A DNA stretch of 64,000 bases from Mesorhizobium_G sp049840935 (lineage in GTDB: Bacteria > Pseudomonadota > Alphaproteobacteria > Rhizobiales > Rhizobiaceae), in contig JASGJA010000025.1 in assembly GCA_049840935.1 (NCBI GenBank), positions 362,841 through 426,840 on the forward strand. The letters run 5' to 3'. The position numbers and the translations under genes are program-made. Each line of letters begins with the position of its first letter. The stretch's first letter is position 1. Positions 35,405 to 45,651 of this stretch are shown piece by piece. The notes beneath the pieces are model-generated. The model was not told the origin of the DNA. It saw only the letters and a program-made list of their open reading frames with translations, and ran no database searches.

Positions 35405-36320
35405 TCATCGCTTCTTCTCACCGCTGGCTATTTCCTGAAAACTTGAGCGGATCAAACGGATAAACGCTGCCGCCGCAAAGGATTCGGCGCGTCCTGCAAG
35501 GGTGAGAACTCCGATTTGGCGCAGGACACGAGGTTCGCGCAGCGCGATGACTTTCAGCCGCGTTGGTTGGGGGCATGCGAGGGCTGGAATGGCCGCCACT
35601 CCATAGCCCGAACTCGATCATGCCAATCACCGTGCCAAGCTGTGTAAGTTCGATCTGCGGTGAAAGCGAAAGGCCTATTGCTGCAAGTTGGCGGTCGATT
35701 GTTATGCGATTGCTTGTTTCGGGTGCAAAACCAATGAGTTGATGTCTCGTCAAGTCTTTCCATCGCATGGACGACTCTGCGGCTAGCGGATGGTCCTGCT
35801 GGCAGATCAAGCAGAATTCATCATCAAGCAGTGGTTCGAACGCACATTCCTGATCAACTTGCGTAAAAGCGGTAATTGCCAGATCGATCTGTCCACCAAG
35901 CAGACGTCTGCGCAGATCTGCGGCGTTGCCATCAATAACCGAGACTCGGATCTTTGGGTGTTGAGCCGAGAAATCAGCCAAAACATTCGGCAAAAAGTGC
36001 ACGGCAATCGAAGCGAGGCATCCCACCGATATGCTTCCATGTTCCAGGTCGCGCATCGCAGCGATCCCGTCAAATGTCGTGTTTACTTCTTTCAGGATGA
36101 ATTCCACGCGCGGCAGAAGATGCTCCCCCAGAGTGGAAAGTTGCAGCGCTCGGGTCGTGCGGTCAAACAGCGACATTCCAACCAGACCCTCGAATTGCGT
36201 TATGGTCTGGCTGACCGCCGACTGCGAAAGATGCAAGACTTCGGCCGCACGCGAAAAGCTTCCAGTGCGCGCAACTTCGGCAAAGGCGTGCATCTGGCGA
36301 AGTGTCGGATTGATGATCAT
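35405..36320 (-). pseudogene. LysR-family regulator, frameshifted near 35607
   Basis: The N-terminal helix-turn-helix (LRQMHAFAEVARTGSFSRAAE, residues 7-27) and most of the ligand domain are intact to IGMIEFG. There an extra base in GGGC (minus strand; 35606-35610) shifts the frame. Removing one base restores the expected continuation YGVAAIPALACPQP through to SGEKKR, ending at 35405. As written, the protein ends in an unrelated tail at 35418. Divergent from the cupin/aldolase/BKACE genes, which it would normally regulate. Either a real mutation or a sequencing error. Confidence 0.8.
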
Positions 36321-36405
36321 AACTTATAATTCCGCAAGATATTTCAATTTGTCAAACGAGTTCGCATGCGCCAGAAGAGTAATCGACTGGGAAGAGGAGA
36401 GTGCA

Positions 36406-36789
36406 ATGAGCGAAGAACTTCAGCCGTTTCGTATGCCGGTAAAATGGGAGGATTTGCCGCGTTTTCCTGTGCGCGATCACATCAGCCGTGCAGGATTTCG
36501 GGGGGAAGATGTGCTGCTGGTCATGAACTGGCTTGAGAAGGGTATGACGCTTGGAATGCATAAGCATCCATTCGAGCAGATCGCGGTGGTTTTGACGGGG
36601 CGGATGCGCTGGACAGTAGGTGACGAAACATTCGAAGTAGGTGCTGGAGAGGTACTGCGTGTGCCGCCGAATGTCATGCATGGCGGTATCCCGATCAGCG
36701 ACGAAGTCGTGATGAACCTCGATATCTTCTGCCCGATCCGTGAGGACTATCTGGAAATTGTAGACCACCAGAAGGCCGATTTCGAATAG
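36406..36789 (+). CDS. Cupin domain protein
   Basis: A 127-residue single-domain cupin. The first metal motif is visible as GMHKHPFEQ with a downstream Glu/Gly-rich strand (TGRMRWTVGDETFEVGAGEV), and the second as PPNVMHGG. GAAGAGGAG precedes the ATG at good spacing. It heads a plus-strand operon with an HpaI-type aldolase and a BKACE protein and is divergent from the LysR gene. Such cupins can be isomerases, lyases or dioxygenase-like; the reaction is unknown. Confidence 0.82.
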   Translation: MSEELQPFRMPVKWEDLPRFPVRDHISRAGFRGEDVLLVMNWLEKGMTLGMHKHPFEQIAVVLTGRMRWTVGDETFEVGAGEVLRVPPNVMHGGIPISDEVVMNLDIFCPIREDYLEIVDHQKADFE

Positions 36790-36801
36790 GAGCGTGGTGC
36801 A

Positions 36802-37588
36802 ATGGCAATGCCTGATGTCGTAGGCGTTTTCGCGCGCAAACTGCGTGCCGAAAGGCTGCATCTATCTTCCTTCCTGCAATTTCCCGACCCGAATATTGTC
36901 GAGGCAATGGCGCGAACTTCGTTGCAATCCTTCGTTTTGGACATGCAGCACGGAATGTTTGACGAGGTTGCCGTGATGAACTCCGTGGCGGCAGCGGCGC
37001 TTGAGTCCAAGCCGGTTCTGGTGCGCGTCCCGGTCAACTGCGTCGGGGCTCACAAGTCGTGTTCTGGATTTCGGTGCTGCGGGCGTCATTTGCCCGATGG
37101 TCAACACCAAGGCAGATGCACAAGCGCTTGTTGCATACACGAAGTTTCCGCCGGTCGGTTCGCGGAGTTGGGGGCCACGTCGCGCGCTTCCGATTTCCGG
37201 CCTGACGGCAAGCGACTATCTGACGAAGGCAAACGAACTGATCGTAACCTTTGCCATGATCGAAACACGGCAGGCGCTGGATAATCTGGACGACATCCTT
37301 GGAACGAATGGCATTGATGGTGTCTTCGTAGGGCCTATGGACCTTTCGGTTTCGCTGACCAACGGCAAAGCCCTGGATAGCCCGAGCGTTACGGAGGCGA
37401 TCAGGGATGTTGCGGATAAGGCCAATGCGCATGGCAAATTGGCTGGCATTTTCGCGACTTCCGCAAAGCTCGCGATTGACTATAGCAAGCTTGGTTTCAC
37501 CTTTGTCGGGTTGATGCAGGAAGCCATGTTCATGACTGCCGGAGCGAATGCGGCGGTGAATGAAGTGCGCTCTGGAACGCAGGGCTGA
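36802..37588 (+). pseudogene. HpcH/HpaI aldolase family protein, frameshifted at 37045-37048
   Basis: The 5' part (to about residue 81) encodes the barrel start with VLDMQHGMFD; the 3' part, in another frame, continues with VLDFGAAGVICPMVNTKAD, AMIETRQALDN and FVGPMDLSVSL. The two join smoothly if one G is removed from GGGG at 37045-37048 (VRVPVNCVGLTSRVLDFG). The intact protein would be about 261 residues, the usual family length. These enzymes cleave 2-keto-3-hydroxy acids or citramalyl/malyl-CoA type substrates with a divalent metal. A homopolymer frameshift makes sequencing error possible. Confidence 0.82.
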
Positions 37589-37590
37589 AA

Positions 37591-38463
37591 ATGCGCGATA
37601 TCATTATCACCTGCGCCATAAATGGCGGGAGCGCGACAGCACAGGATATTCATCCCGATCTACCGAAAACGCCGGATGAAATTTTTGCGGCTGTTGCAGC
37701 GGTTGCGAAGGCGGGTGCAGCAATCGCGCATATTCATGCGCGTGATCCCGAAACGGGAATGCCGTCAAATGATTTCGATCTGTTTGCGGAGATCGCCTCA
37801 AAGGTGCGCGCGGCTGGTATCGACATATTGCTAAACCTGACTTGCAGCATGGATGGCCAAGTACTCTTTGATGACAGTGCATTGCCTCGCCTTGATGAAC
37901 GCACGACGCTTTCGCCTGTCGAAAAGCGTGTGCGTCACGCGCTGGAACTGAAGCCGGAGATCGCCACGATAGACTGTGGCACGGTGGGCGTGGGCGAGTC
38001 GATTTTTGTAGCGCGGCAGTCCGATTTGCGCCGCATGGCGAGCCTTTACAAGGGCGCGGGCGTGAAGCCGGAAATCGAGTGCTTCGACCTGTCTCACATG
38101 GAGAATGCCCGCGCTCTCTCAGTGGAAGGCGCGTTTGCGCCTCCGGCTTTTGTGCAGATCTGTCTGGGCACCGCCTATGGCGGGGCCCCTGCGACGCCAG
38201 AAGCATTTCTGGCAATGAAAAGCCGCATGCCCGATGGGGCGATTTGGGCTGCTTTCGAAGCTGGAGCTTCGTTTGCGGTTACGCTGGAAGCAGCAGCAAG
38301 GCAAGGTGGACACGTTCGCGTAGGGCTGGAGGACACGCTCAAGCTTGCCGACGGCTCGCTGGTGGACAATGTGGCGCTGGTCGCGCAGGCGCGAGCGATC
38401 ATCGAGGCAACCGGCAATCGTGTCGCAGATACCCGTGCGGCACGGCGCTTGCTGTCGGTCTAA
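37591..38463 (+). CDS. Beta-keto acid cleavage enzyme (BKACE, DUF849), cluster 1
   Basis: A 290-residue TIM-barrel enzyme of the 3-keto-5-aminohexanoate cleavage family, which condenses a beta-keto acid with acetyl-CoA to give acetoacetate and a new acyl-CoA. Visible landmarks are ITCAINGG at the N-terminus, the zinc-binding HIHARDPE (about residue 50), a glycine-rich CLGTAYGG and the C-terminal RVGLEDTL. Starts 3 bases after the aldolase stop and overlaps the convergent acyl-CoA ligase by 4 bases. The beta-keto acid is not known. Confidence 0.9.
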   Translation: MRDIIITCAINGGSATAQDIHPDLPKTPDEIFAAVAAVAKAGAAIAHIHARDPETGMPSNDFDLFAEIASKVRAAGIDILLNLTCSMDGQVLFDDSALPRLDERTTLSPVEKRVRHALELKPEIATIDCGTVGVGESIFVARQSDLRRMASLYKGAGVKPEIECFDLSHMENARALSVEGAFAPPAFVQICLGTAYGGAPATPEAFLAMKSRMPDGAIWAAFEAGASFAVTLEAAARQGGHVRVGLEDTLKLADGSLVDNVALVAQARAIIEATGNRVADTRAARRLLSV

Positions 38464-39965
38464 GGAATAAGCTTGCGCAACTCGGTCTTGACGATCTTGC
38501 CGTAGTTGTTCTTCGGCAGATCGGACACAAAGTAATATTCCTTTGGCCGTTTGAAGCGCGCCATTTCCGAAAGGCAGTGCCGGTCGATGTCTTCTCTTGA
38601 TTGGGGTGCGCCTTCGCGTAATACGACGAAGGCGACAGGCACTTCGCCCCATTCCGCATCAGGTTTGCCGACAACAGAAGCTTCGACAATATCTGGGTGA
38701 GTTAGCAGGACCGCTTCGACCTCGCGCGGATAAATGTTCGTGCCACCTGAGATAACGACGTCCTTTGATCTGTCGGTAAGCGTCAGGAACCCGTCGGCAT
38801 CCAGCCGTCCGAGATCGCCTGTCCAGAGCCAGCCATTGCGCAATGTTTCGGTAGTGGCCCCAGGATTGTTCCAATAGCCCTGCATGACTTGCGGTCCCGC
38901 GACAAGAATCTCCGCCTACGTCGCCCGGCGGAAGGGGATTGCCATCTTCATCGGCGATGCGCAGTTCAACACAGCTATGCGCCCTGCCGACGGATTCCAG
39001 CCGCCTATGCCAGTTCGGGCTTGTGCGGTCGGTGACATGTCGCCGGGCGAGTGCCGTGATTGTCATGGGGCTTTCGCCTTGACCGTAAATCTGCACGAAG
39101 CGGTCGCCCATAACCTCAACAGCGCGCTCTATATCGCTTGGGTACATGTGGCCGCCGCCATAGACGATGGTGCGTATTCCATCACCATCAAGCCCGCTGG
39201 AAGCTGCAACATCGACCAGCCTGCGGATCATCGTTGGCGCGGCAAAGAAGGAAACCTCGCGCAACTTTGCTGAGAGTTCGAGGATCTCCATAGGCTCAAA
39301 GCCACTGGATTGCGGTACGACATGGCGCGCACCCATGCGCACATGGATGAAGTTATATAGGCCAGCGCCATGTGACATGGGCGCAGCGTACAGGGCAGCG
39401 TCACGCGCGGTTACGGGATCGACATCGGTGGGATAGCAGAGCGATGCAGCTATGAGATTGCCATGCGAAAGCATGACGCCTTTGGAACGTCCGGTTGTAC
39501 CGGACGTATAGAAGAGCCATGCCAGATCGTCGCTGGCGCGCGAGGCGGGTTTGGGGATGGCCGGGCCTGCTTGAAGCTCCGTCCATAGCGGCTCATCGGG
39601 TGACAGATAATTGGTGTCGTAAAGCGGAGCGAGCTCGTCGCGCTGCGTCGTGACAACGAGCTTCGCCCCGAATCCTCAAGGATAACGGCGGCTTCTTTCT
39701 GATGCAGCTTGGCGTTTATCGGGACAATGACCGCGCCGATCCAGAGTGCGGCATAGAGCGCTTCCAGATACTCTGTCCGGTTCTTCATGAAGATCGCTAC
39801 CCGATCTCCCGAAGCGATGCCGAAGCGCTCGGCAAAACCCTTTGCGAGCGCTCCCGCGCGGCGAGCGAATTCCTGATAATCCGCCTCCACCCGCGACCCC
39901 TGCATCAAAGCAGGAGCTTGCGGATCGAGCCGCGCTGTCCAGTAAAGCCAGTCGGCAATGTTCAT
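38460..39965 (-). pseudogene. Acyl-CoA synthetase (AMP-binding), two frameshifts
   Basis: Three overlapping frames encode one ligase of about 500 residues. The N-terminal part runs from MNIADWLYWTARLDP to LEDSG. There a base is missing from the C4 run at 39666-39669 (plus strand), and the frame resumes as AKLVVTTQRDE through the ATP motif YTSGTTGRSKGV to PPGDVG. An extra base at 38912-38916 then shifts it again to EILVAGPQVMQGYW, WLWTGDLG and the C-terminal catalytic Lys (NNYGKIVK). It lies 3 bases after hyuB in the minus operon. It would activate a carboxylate to an acyl-CoA. Confidence 0.82.
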
Positions 39966-39968
39966 TGC

Positions 39969-41516
39969 TCAGGGTGCTCCGAAACCGCCACCACCCGGCG
40001 TCACCATAAAGATTTCATCGTTGGCCTGCATCTCCATCTTACCTTTGGTTCTGGCCGGCTTGCCATTAATCTCGAATCGGCCCGCAGCACCGTCTTCGCC
40101 GCCGGCCAAACCTTCCGGACCTTCCTCAAGGCGGCTCGGTACGGAGTTTAGCAGCCAAGATGAGCCGGTGCGCATTTTGAAGCCGATGCGCTGGCCGTCG
40201 CCGCCGGGTTGCTTGCCGCGACCGCCAGTGCCGCGCTCCAGTTCCTTGCAACTGAAGACGATTGGATAAGATGCTTCCAGAACTTCGACGGGAACAGCCG
40301 AAACGCCGGTTGGGTAGCAGATGGCGGAAAGACCCTCCTTGTTAGCGCGCGCGCCCATGCCGCCAGAGTAGTTGAACATCGAGCTTGTGAAGGGGCGTCC
40401 TTCGGCATCCTTGCCCTGTATCTGGATAGTCCAGACGGCGCCTGAGCCTTCGGCGACGACACGATCCGGCGCGACGTGCGAAAGCGCCTTGAGAATGGGG
40501 AATGACACGTACATGCCAACGACGTGACGTGCATTGACTGGCGAAGGATATTTCGCATTCACCACGCATTCTTCTGGCAGTACGAGCTTGATGGGCGCAA
40601 GCGAACCGGCATTGTTGGGCAGATCCGGGTTGAGCGTCGAGCGCACGGCGAATGTGGAATAGGCGTGCGTATAGGCTGGCACCACGTTGATGCCCATCTT
40701 GCTTTGCGGCGACGATCCGGCGAAGTCGATGGTGATTTCGCCCTTCACATTATCGATTGTCACGGCTGTCTTGAGTTCGATCGTCTCACCGCCCGGAACA
40801 TCGAAGCGTGAAGCGCCGTGATATGTCCCGGCGGGCAACTCTCGGATGGAGTCGCGTGTGGCTTGTTCCGATCGGTTGATGATTTCGTCAGACAGGCTTT
40901 CAATGTCGTCCAGCCCGTATCGGTCGCACAAGGCATTGAGCCGTTGGGCGGCAATCATGCCACTCGAAACCTGTGCGCCGAGATCACCCATAAGCGCGTC
41001 CGGCGTGCGGACATTGCGCTTGATGATTTCGAACAATGTCTTGTTCGGTTCGCCAGCTTCATAAAGTTTCAGGACCGGAATCCAGAGGCCTTCCTCGTGA
41101 ATGTCTCGCGCGCCGGAGCCGATGCCATAACCGCCAATGTCAGTGTGGTGGATGGTGGAACCTGCGTAGCCAATGAGGTTGTCGCCGCGAAAGATCGGGG
41201 AGAGAACGGTAATGTCAAAGAAGTGGCCTGCCGACATCCAGGGATCGTTGGTTATGAGTACGTCTCCGGGCTTCAATGCATCGACGTCAGTGTGCTTGAG
41301 CAGATTGCCTGCCGCAGCGGCCAGCGAATTGATGTGGCCCGGAGTACCGGTGACAGCCTGAGCGACCATGCGCGCGCGCTTATCGAACAGGCCGTTTGCC
41401 AGATCGCCCGCCTCACGCACGATTGGGCTGAACGCGATGCGCTGAAGGGCGCGCGCCTGCTCACTGACGATCCCGATGAGATTGCTCCAGAGGATCTGAA
41501 GTTCGACGCCATCCAT
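39969..41516 (-). CDS. hyuB: Hydantoinase B/oxoprolinase family protein, cluster 1
   Basis: A 515-residue HyuB-type subunit. Typical segments are visible: DVLITNDPWMSAGHFFDITV (about residue 85) and the C-terminal Gly-rich VTPGGGGFG. It starts 2 bases after hyuA, with GGGAG upstream inside the hyuA end, so both are made together. HyuA/HyuB pairs catalyse ATP-dependent opening of hydantoin, N-methylhydantoin or 5-oxoproline rings; related pairs include acetone carboxylase. The substrate here is unknown. About 80 residues shorter than the cluster 2 homologue. Confidence 0.9.
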   Translation of the reverse strand: MDGVELQILWSNLIGIVSEQARALQRIAFSPIVREAGDLANGLFDKRARMVAQAVTGTPGHINSLAAAAGNLLKHTDVDALKPGDVLITNDPWMSAGHFFDITVLSPIFRGDNLIGYAGSTIHHTDIGGYGIGSGARDIHEEGLWIPVLKLYEAGEPNKTLFEIIKRNVRTPDALMGDLGAQVSSGMIAAQRLNALCDRYGLDDIESLSDEIINRSEQATRDSIRELPAGTYHGASRFDVPGGETIELKTAVTIDNVKGEITIDFAGSSPQSKMGINVVPAYTHAYSTFAVRSTLNPDLPNNAGSLAPIKLVLPEECVVNAKYPSPVNARHVVGMYVSFPILKALSHVAPDRVVAEGSGAVWTIQIQGKDAEGRPFTSSMFNYSGGMGARANKEGLSAICYPTGVSAVPVEVLEASYPIVFSCKELERGTGGRGKQPGGDGQRIGFKMRTGSSWLLNSVPSRLEEGPEGLAGGEDGAAGRFEINGKPARTKGKMEMQANDEIFMVTPGGGGFGAP

Positions 41517-41518
41517 GT

Positions 41519-43594
41519 TCAGGCTCCCTTTTTCTTATTGGCAACGAGGCTGCCATTTTCGTGAAGTTCAACGGTCCAGCCGGACAGAACGAAGGTGGTT
41601 GTCTCTCGCTCCTCGACGATGACGGGTCCCTGAATGATCTCGCCGTAGCGCAGTTCGGAGCGATGCCGCACGGGCACCTGGACGGGCTTGCCCTTGAAAT
41701 AGACTTTGCGAAAGCGAGCAGGTGCTTCCGTTGAAAGCGGCTTTGCAGCATTCGCAGTGCGCGCGGGAATGTCGCCGCGCGCCGTTACACGCCAGCTAAC
41801 AAGCTCAATGGGCATGGCTTCGAGCTTCAGGCCGTACTGCGCGACATATTCCTTTTCGAAGATATCGCGCATCGCTGCTGCGTCATGCGTTTCGCGCGGA
41901 TCGAAGGGCAGCTCGATGCGCAATTCGGATTGCTGGCCGAAATAGCGCAGATCGGCACCGAAGACGAAGGCAACGTCATCCTGCGAGATACCTGCCTCAA
42001 CCAACGCAGCAGCGCCTTCCTCACACATGGACCCGACGACGGTCGCGGTGGCCTGCCAATCCAACGCGTCGATGCGCGAAAGCTGGCTCTTTACGAGATC
42101 GATCTGCGTTGGCGTGACCAATGTTCCGAAGGCGGACAGAACGCTTGCCAGCGGCGGGTAGATGACCTGTGTGGAGTCGATCAGGTCGGCAACCATGCAG
42201 GCGTGGACAGGGCCAGCACCGCCGAAAGCTAGCATCGGGAGTCCGCGATAGTCGATACCGCGATCCGTGGCGTGGGTGCGTGTTGCAGCAGCCATTTGTT
42301 CGCAGACGACCTCAAAAACGCCCCACGCAGTTTGTTCGCGCGTCAGGCCGATACGCTTGCCGAGTTCTTCCAGCGCCTTGCCTGCACCTTCGGCATCGAG
42401 CTTCATATCGCCGCCAAGAAAGCGGTCGGGATCGAGAATGCCGAGCACGACATCGGCATCGGTGACGCAGGGCTTTTTGCCGCCCCGACCATAGCAGACC
42501 GGACCGGGTATGGAGCCAGCGCTTTCCGGTCCGGTTTTCAGCAGGCCGAGATCGTCAATCCACGCGATGGAGCCGCCGCCCGCGCCAATCTCGATCATGT
42601 CGATGGACGGAACGGTGATCGGCATTCCGCTGCCCGGCTTAAAGCGATACCGGCGATCTACCTCGAAGGTTCCGGTGACGAGCGGCTCGTGGTTCTGGAT
42701 CATGCAAGCCTTGGCGGTGGTGCCGCCCATGTCGAACGAAATGAGGTCCTTCAAGCCAAAGACGCGTGAGAAATAGCAGGCAACGAGCGCACCCGCCGCG
42801 GGACCGGATTCGATCATGCGGACAGGAAAACGCCCGGCGCGCTCCGCACCGATGACGCCACCATTCGAGAGCATGATGAGCGGTTGTTGGGAGAAGCCAC
42901 GCTCGCCGAGCTGGCCGATCAACGCTGTAAGATAAGGACGCGTAATTGGTACGGTATAGGCATTGATCGCGACTGTTGATGTGCGCAGATACTCGCGCAT
43001 TTGCGGCGCAATCTCGCTGGACATCGATACGTATATTTGCGGTGCCATGCGGGCGAACACAGATGCGATCTTTTCCTCGTTCGCGCTGTTGCGGTAGGCG
43101 TTCATCAGGCTGATAGCGACAGACTCTATGCCTTGGTCGAGGCACTGCTGGACGATCGTCTCAATCTCCGCATCTTCAGCCTGTTTTCCCACGGAACCAT
43201 CTGCAAAGACGCGTTCGTCGATGGTGAAGGTTCGTTCGCGCGGGATGAGCGGTTCGGCAAATTCGATCTGCGGATCGTACATGTCGTAGCGATGCTCCTC
43301 GCGGATATAGAGAATGTCCGCGAAACCCTTGGTGAGTATCAGCCCGACGGGTGGTCCCTTGCGTTCGATGAGCGCATTGGTGACGACTGTGGTGGCGTGC
43401 ACGACAACATCGTTGACCTGCGAAGGCTCGATGCCGGCTTTGCCCATGACAAGGCCAACGCCACGGAAAAACCCTTCAAGCAGATCGCCATGCGTGGTGA
43501 GTGTCTTGTCCACATAGGCTTTGCCGTCATCGGACAGCAGCACTGCATCCGTGAATGTGCCACCTATGTCGATGGCAAGCGAATAGTTTGTCAT
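41519..43594 (-). CDS. hyuA: Hydantoinase A/oxoprolinase family protein, cluster 1
   Basis: A 691-residue HyuA-type subunit with the actin/hexokinase-like nucleotide motif AIDIGGTFTDAV at the N-terminus, a second phosphate motif FDMGGTTAK (about residue 290) and AFGGAGPVHA near residue 470. The ATG shares its A with the IclR stop (TGATG), so translation is coupled. It partners HyuB for ATP-dependent hydrolysis or carboxylation of a cyclic amide or ketone. Confidence 0.92.
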   Translation of the reverse strand: MTNYSLAIDIGGTFTDAVLLSDDGKAYVDKTLTTHGDLLEGFFRGVGLVMGKAGIEPSQVNDVVVHATTVVTNALIERKGPPVGLILTKGFADILYIREEHRYDMYDPQIEFAEPLIPRERTFTIDERVFADGSVGKQAEDAEIETIVQQCLDQGIESVAISLMNAYRNSANEEKIASVFARMAPQIYVSMSSEIAPQMREYLRTSTVAINAYTVPITRPYLTALIGQLGERGFSQQPLIMLSNGGVIGAERAGRFPVRMIESGPAAGALVACYFSRVFGLKDLISFDMGGTTAKACMIQNHEPLVTGTFEVDRRYRFKPGSGMPITVPSIDMIEIGAGGGSIAWIDDLGLLKTGPESAGSIPGPVCYGRGGKKPCVTDADVVLGILDPDRFLGGDMKLDAEGAGKALEELGKRIGLTREQTAWGVFEVVCEQMAAATRTHATDRGIDYRGLPMLAFGGAGPVHACMVADLIDSTQVIYPPLASVLSAFGTLVTPTQIDLVKSQLSRIDALDWQATATVVGSMCEEGAAALVEAGISQDDVAFVFGADLRYFGQQSELRIELPFDPRETHDAAAMRDIFEKEYVAQYGLKLEAMPIELVSWRVTARGDIPARTANAAKPLSTEAPARFRKVYFKGKPVQVPVRHRSELRYGEIIQGPVIVEERETTTFVLSGWTVELHENGSLVANKKKGA

Positions 43595-44376
43595 CAAAGG
43601 TACTCCGTGGAACCGAGATTGAAAGAAATGGCTTTTGCGGTGGATTTGACCGCCTCGATAATGTGATCCTTTGGCGGGACGCCGATGCTGTCGAGCGGAC
43701 CGGCGACCGTGACAGTAGCGATCATCTTGTTCGTCATGTCGAAGATCGGCGCGGACAGCGCGGTCACGCCGAGCAGATATTCCTCAGGGGCATCCGCCCA
43801 GTGGCGCTCGCGTGCGCGTTCGACCAGGCGCCTGAGCTGGTCGATGTCCGTGATCGTCTTCGGCGTCCAAACACGCAGCGGTTCTGACGTCACAACATCC
43901 CAGAGCTTTGGGTTGAAAGCGAGCGCCAGCTTACCTTGCGCAGAGGCGTGGAAGTTCAGCATCGAACCCGGTCGTGTCACGATTTCGACGGGAGAATCCA
44001 CACGAACGATGTCGATGACGCGCGTGCTGCGAGCTTCGATGACCGACATGGTGACAGTGAGATTCAGCTTGTCGCGCAGATGGATCATCAGCGGACGAGC
44101 TTCAGTCAGTAGGACGGTGCGGTCTGCGATTGCCTGCCCAAGATGGTAGAGCTTCAGCGACAGCCTGTAACGATCCGTTGCCTCGTCCTGCAATACATAA
44201 CCCAGTGACAGCAGGGTGCGCAGAAATCGGAAGGTCCGAGGCTTCGGAATGTCGAGCTTGCGCGCCAGATCGGTGAGCGCGACAGGCTCGCCGATTTCCG
44301 CCATGGCCTCCATAATGAGGAAGGCCATCTGCGTTGACTGATTGGCCGATTTATCGAGTTCGGGCATTGGTTGCAC
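43594..44376 (-). CDS. IclR-family transcriptional regulator
   Basis: A 260-residue regulator with an N-terminal winged helix (LTDLARKLDIPKPRTFRFLRTL, about residues 37-60) and a C-terminal IclR effector domain. GTG 44376 or ATG 44367 may start it. It is encoded between TRAP importer genes and hyuA in one operon, so it is probably induced by, and acts on, this catabolic cluster. The palindrome at 47321-47339 at the operon promoter is its likely binding site. Confidence 0.9.
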   Translation of the reverse strand: MQPMPELDKSANQSTQMAFLIMEAMAEIGEPVALTDLARKLDIPKPRTFRFLRTLLSLGYVLQDEATDRYRLSLKLYHLGQAIADRTVLLTEARPLMIHLRDKLNLTVTMSVIEARSTRVIDIVRVDSPVEIVTRPGSMLNFHASAQGKLALAFNPKLWDVVTSEPLRVWTPKTITDIDQLRRLVERARERHWADAPEEYLLGVTALSAPIFDMTNKMIATVTVAGPLDSIGVPPKDHIIEAVKSTAKAISFNLGSTEYL

Positions 44377-45651
44377 TCAGTGGAAAAGGCTTGGAATGAA
44401 CAGTGAAATCTGCGGCACTGCAGCCACGAGAACCAGCACGATGACGCAAAGCCCAATCATCGGGATTGATGCCAGCGCGACTCGTTGCAGCGGCGTTCGT
44501 GCAATAGAGCTGACGATGAACAGGACCAGCCCGACAGGTGGCGTACACATTCCAATCATCAGGTTCAGCACAACCATGACGCCCATCTGAACCGGGTCCA
44601 TGCCGATGGCAGGCAGGAGCGCATTGAGAACAGGAACGATGAGAACCATCGCTGCCAAAGGCTCAAGGAAAAGGCCGAGCAGCAGCAGGATGAAGTTTAG
44701 CAGGATCACCAACATTACAGGTGAATCGGTGGTCGAAAGGATCGTCTGCGCAATCTTGGTTGGCAGGCTTTCAATGCCCAGCACAAAGGCCGTCATGCTC
44801 GCCATCGCCACGACCAGCATCACGCCCGCCGACATAGTTGCCGTATCGTAGAAGCACTGCCGCAACGCTTTCCACGGCAACGACCGATAAATGAAAATGC
44901 CCGTGATCAGCGCATAGAGGCAGGCAATGCCAGCCGCTTCGGTGGGCGTGAACATGCCGGTGCGGATACCAACGACGATAAAGATAGGCAGCACCACAGC
45001 AGGAATAGCGGCATGGAGAATGCTCCAGCGCTCCTCCTTGGGAACCGGCGGGGCGACCGGATGGTTCTCGCGCTGGCCTTTCCACAGCGCGTAGATGAGC
45101 AAAAGGACGCCGAGAATGATGCCCGGAACAATGCCCGCCAGAAACAGGTCGCCAATGGAAGTTCCCGTCAACACGCCGAACAGGATTAGTGGCAGGGATG
45201 GTGGAATGAGTGGGCCGAGCAGCGAGCCGGTTGCTGTGAGCGCGGCAGCGTATGCCGGATCATAACCGTCGCGCTTCATCGGCGGGATCATGATGCTGCC
45301 GATGGCGGCTGCTTCCGAGGTTGCTGCGCCCGCCGGGCCGGAGAGCATGAAGTTCGCAAGCACGTTGACGATTGCCAGACCACCTTTGATGCGACCGACA
45401 AGGAAATGTGCCGCACGCACGATGTGATGCGTCAGGTTCGCGGCATTCATCAGATTGCCCGCAAGAATGAAGAATGGGATTGTCAGCAGCAGGAAATTGT
45501 CTATGCCGGCAATCATTCGTTGTGGAAATGCGATCAGCAAATGGCTGTGGCCTTCGATCAGAAGATAGACCAGCGAAGCCATGCCGAGGCCAAGCGCAAC
45601 CGGCATTCCAAGAATGAGGAAGCCGATGAAAAATGCGAGGTACACAATCAT
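44377..45651 (-). CDS. TRAP transporter large permease, DctM type
   Basis: A 424-residue integral membrane protein with about 12 hydrophobic segments and the typical family sequence FFILAGNLMNAANLT, SGPAGAATSEAAAIGSIMIPPM and GSLLGPLIPPS. The start overlaps the small permease stop (ATGA). It forms the sodium- or proton-driven importer with the small permease and binding protein upstream. TRAP systems usually carry carboxylates, which fits uptake of an acid substrate for HyuAB/BKACE/ligase. Confidence 0.93.
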   Translation of the reverse strand: MIVYLAFFIGFLILGMPVALGLGMASLVYLLIEGHSHLLIAFPQRMIAGIDNFLLLTIPFFILAGNLMNAANLTHHIVRAAHFLVGRIKGGLAIVNVLANFMLSGPAGAATSEAAAIGSIMIPPMKRDGYDPAYAAALTATGSLLGPLIPPSLPLILFGVLTGTSIGDLFLAGIVPGIILGVLLLIYALWKGQRENHPVAPPVPKEERWSILHAAIPAVVLPIFIVVGIRTGMFTPTEAAGIACLYALITGIFIYRSLPWKALRQCFYDTATMSAGVMLVVAMASMTAFVLGIESLPTKIAQTILSTTDSPVMLVILLNFILLLLGLFLEPLAAMVLIVPVLNALLPAIGMDPVQMGVMVVLNLMIGMCTPPVGLVLFIVSSIARTPLQRVALASIPMIGLCVIVLVLVAAVPQISLFIPSLFH

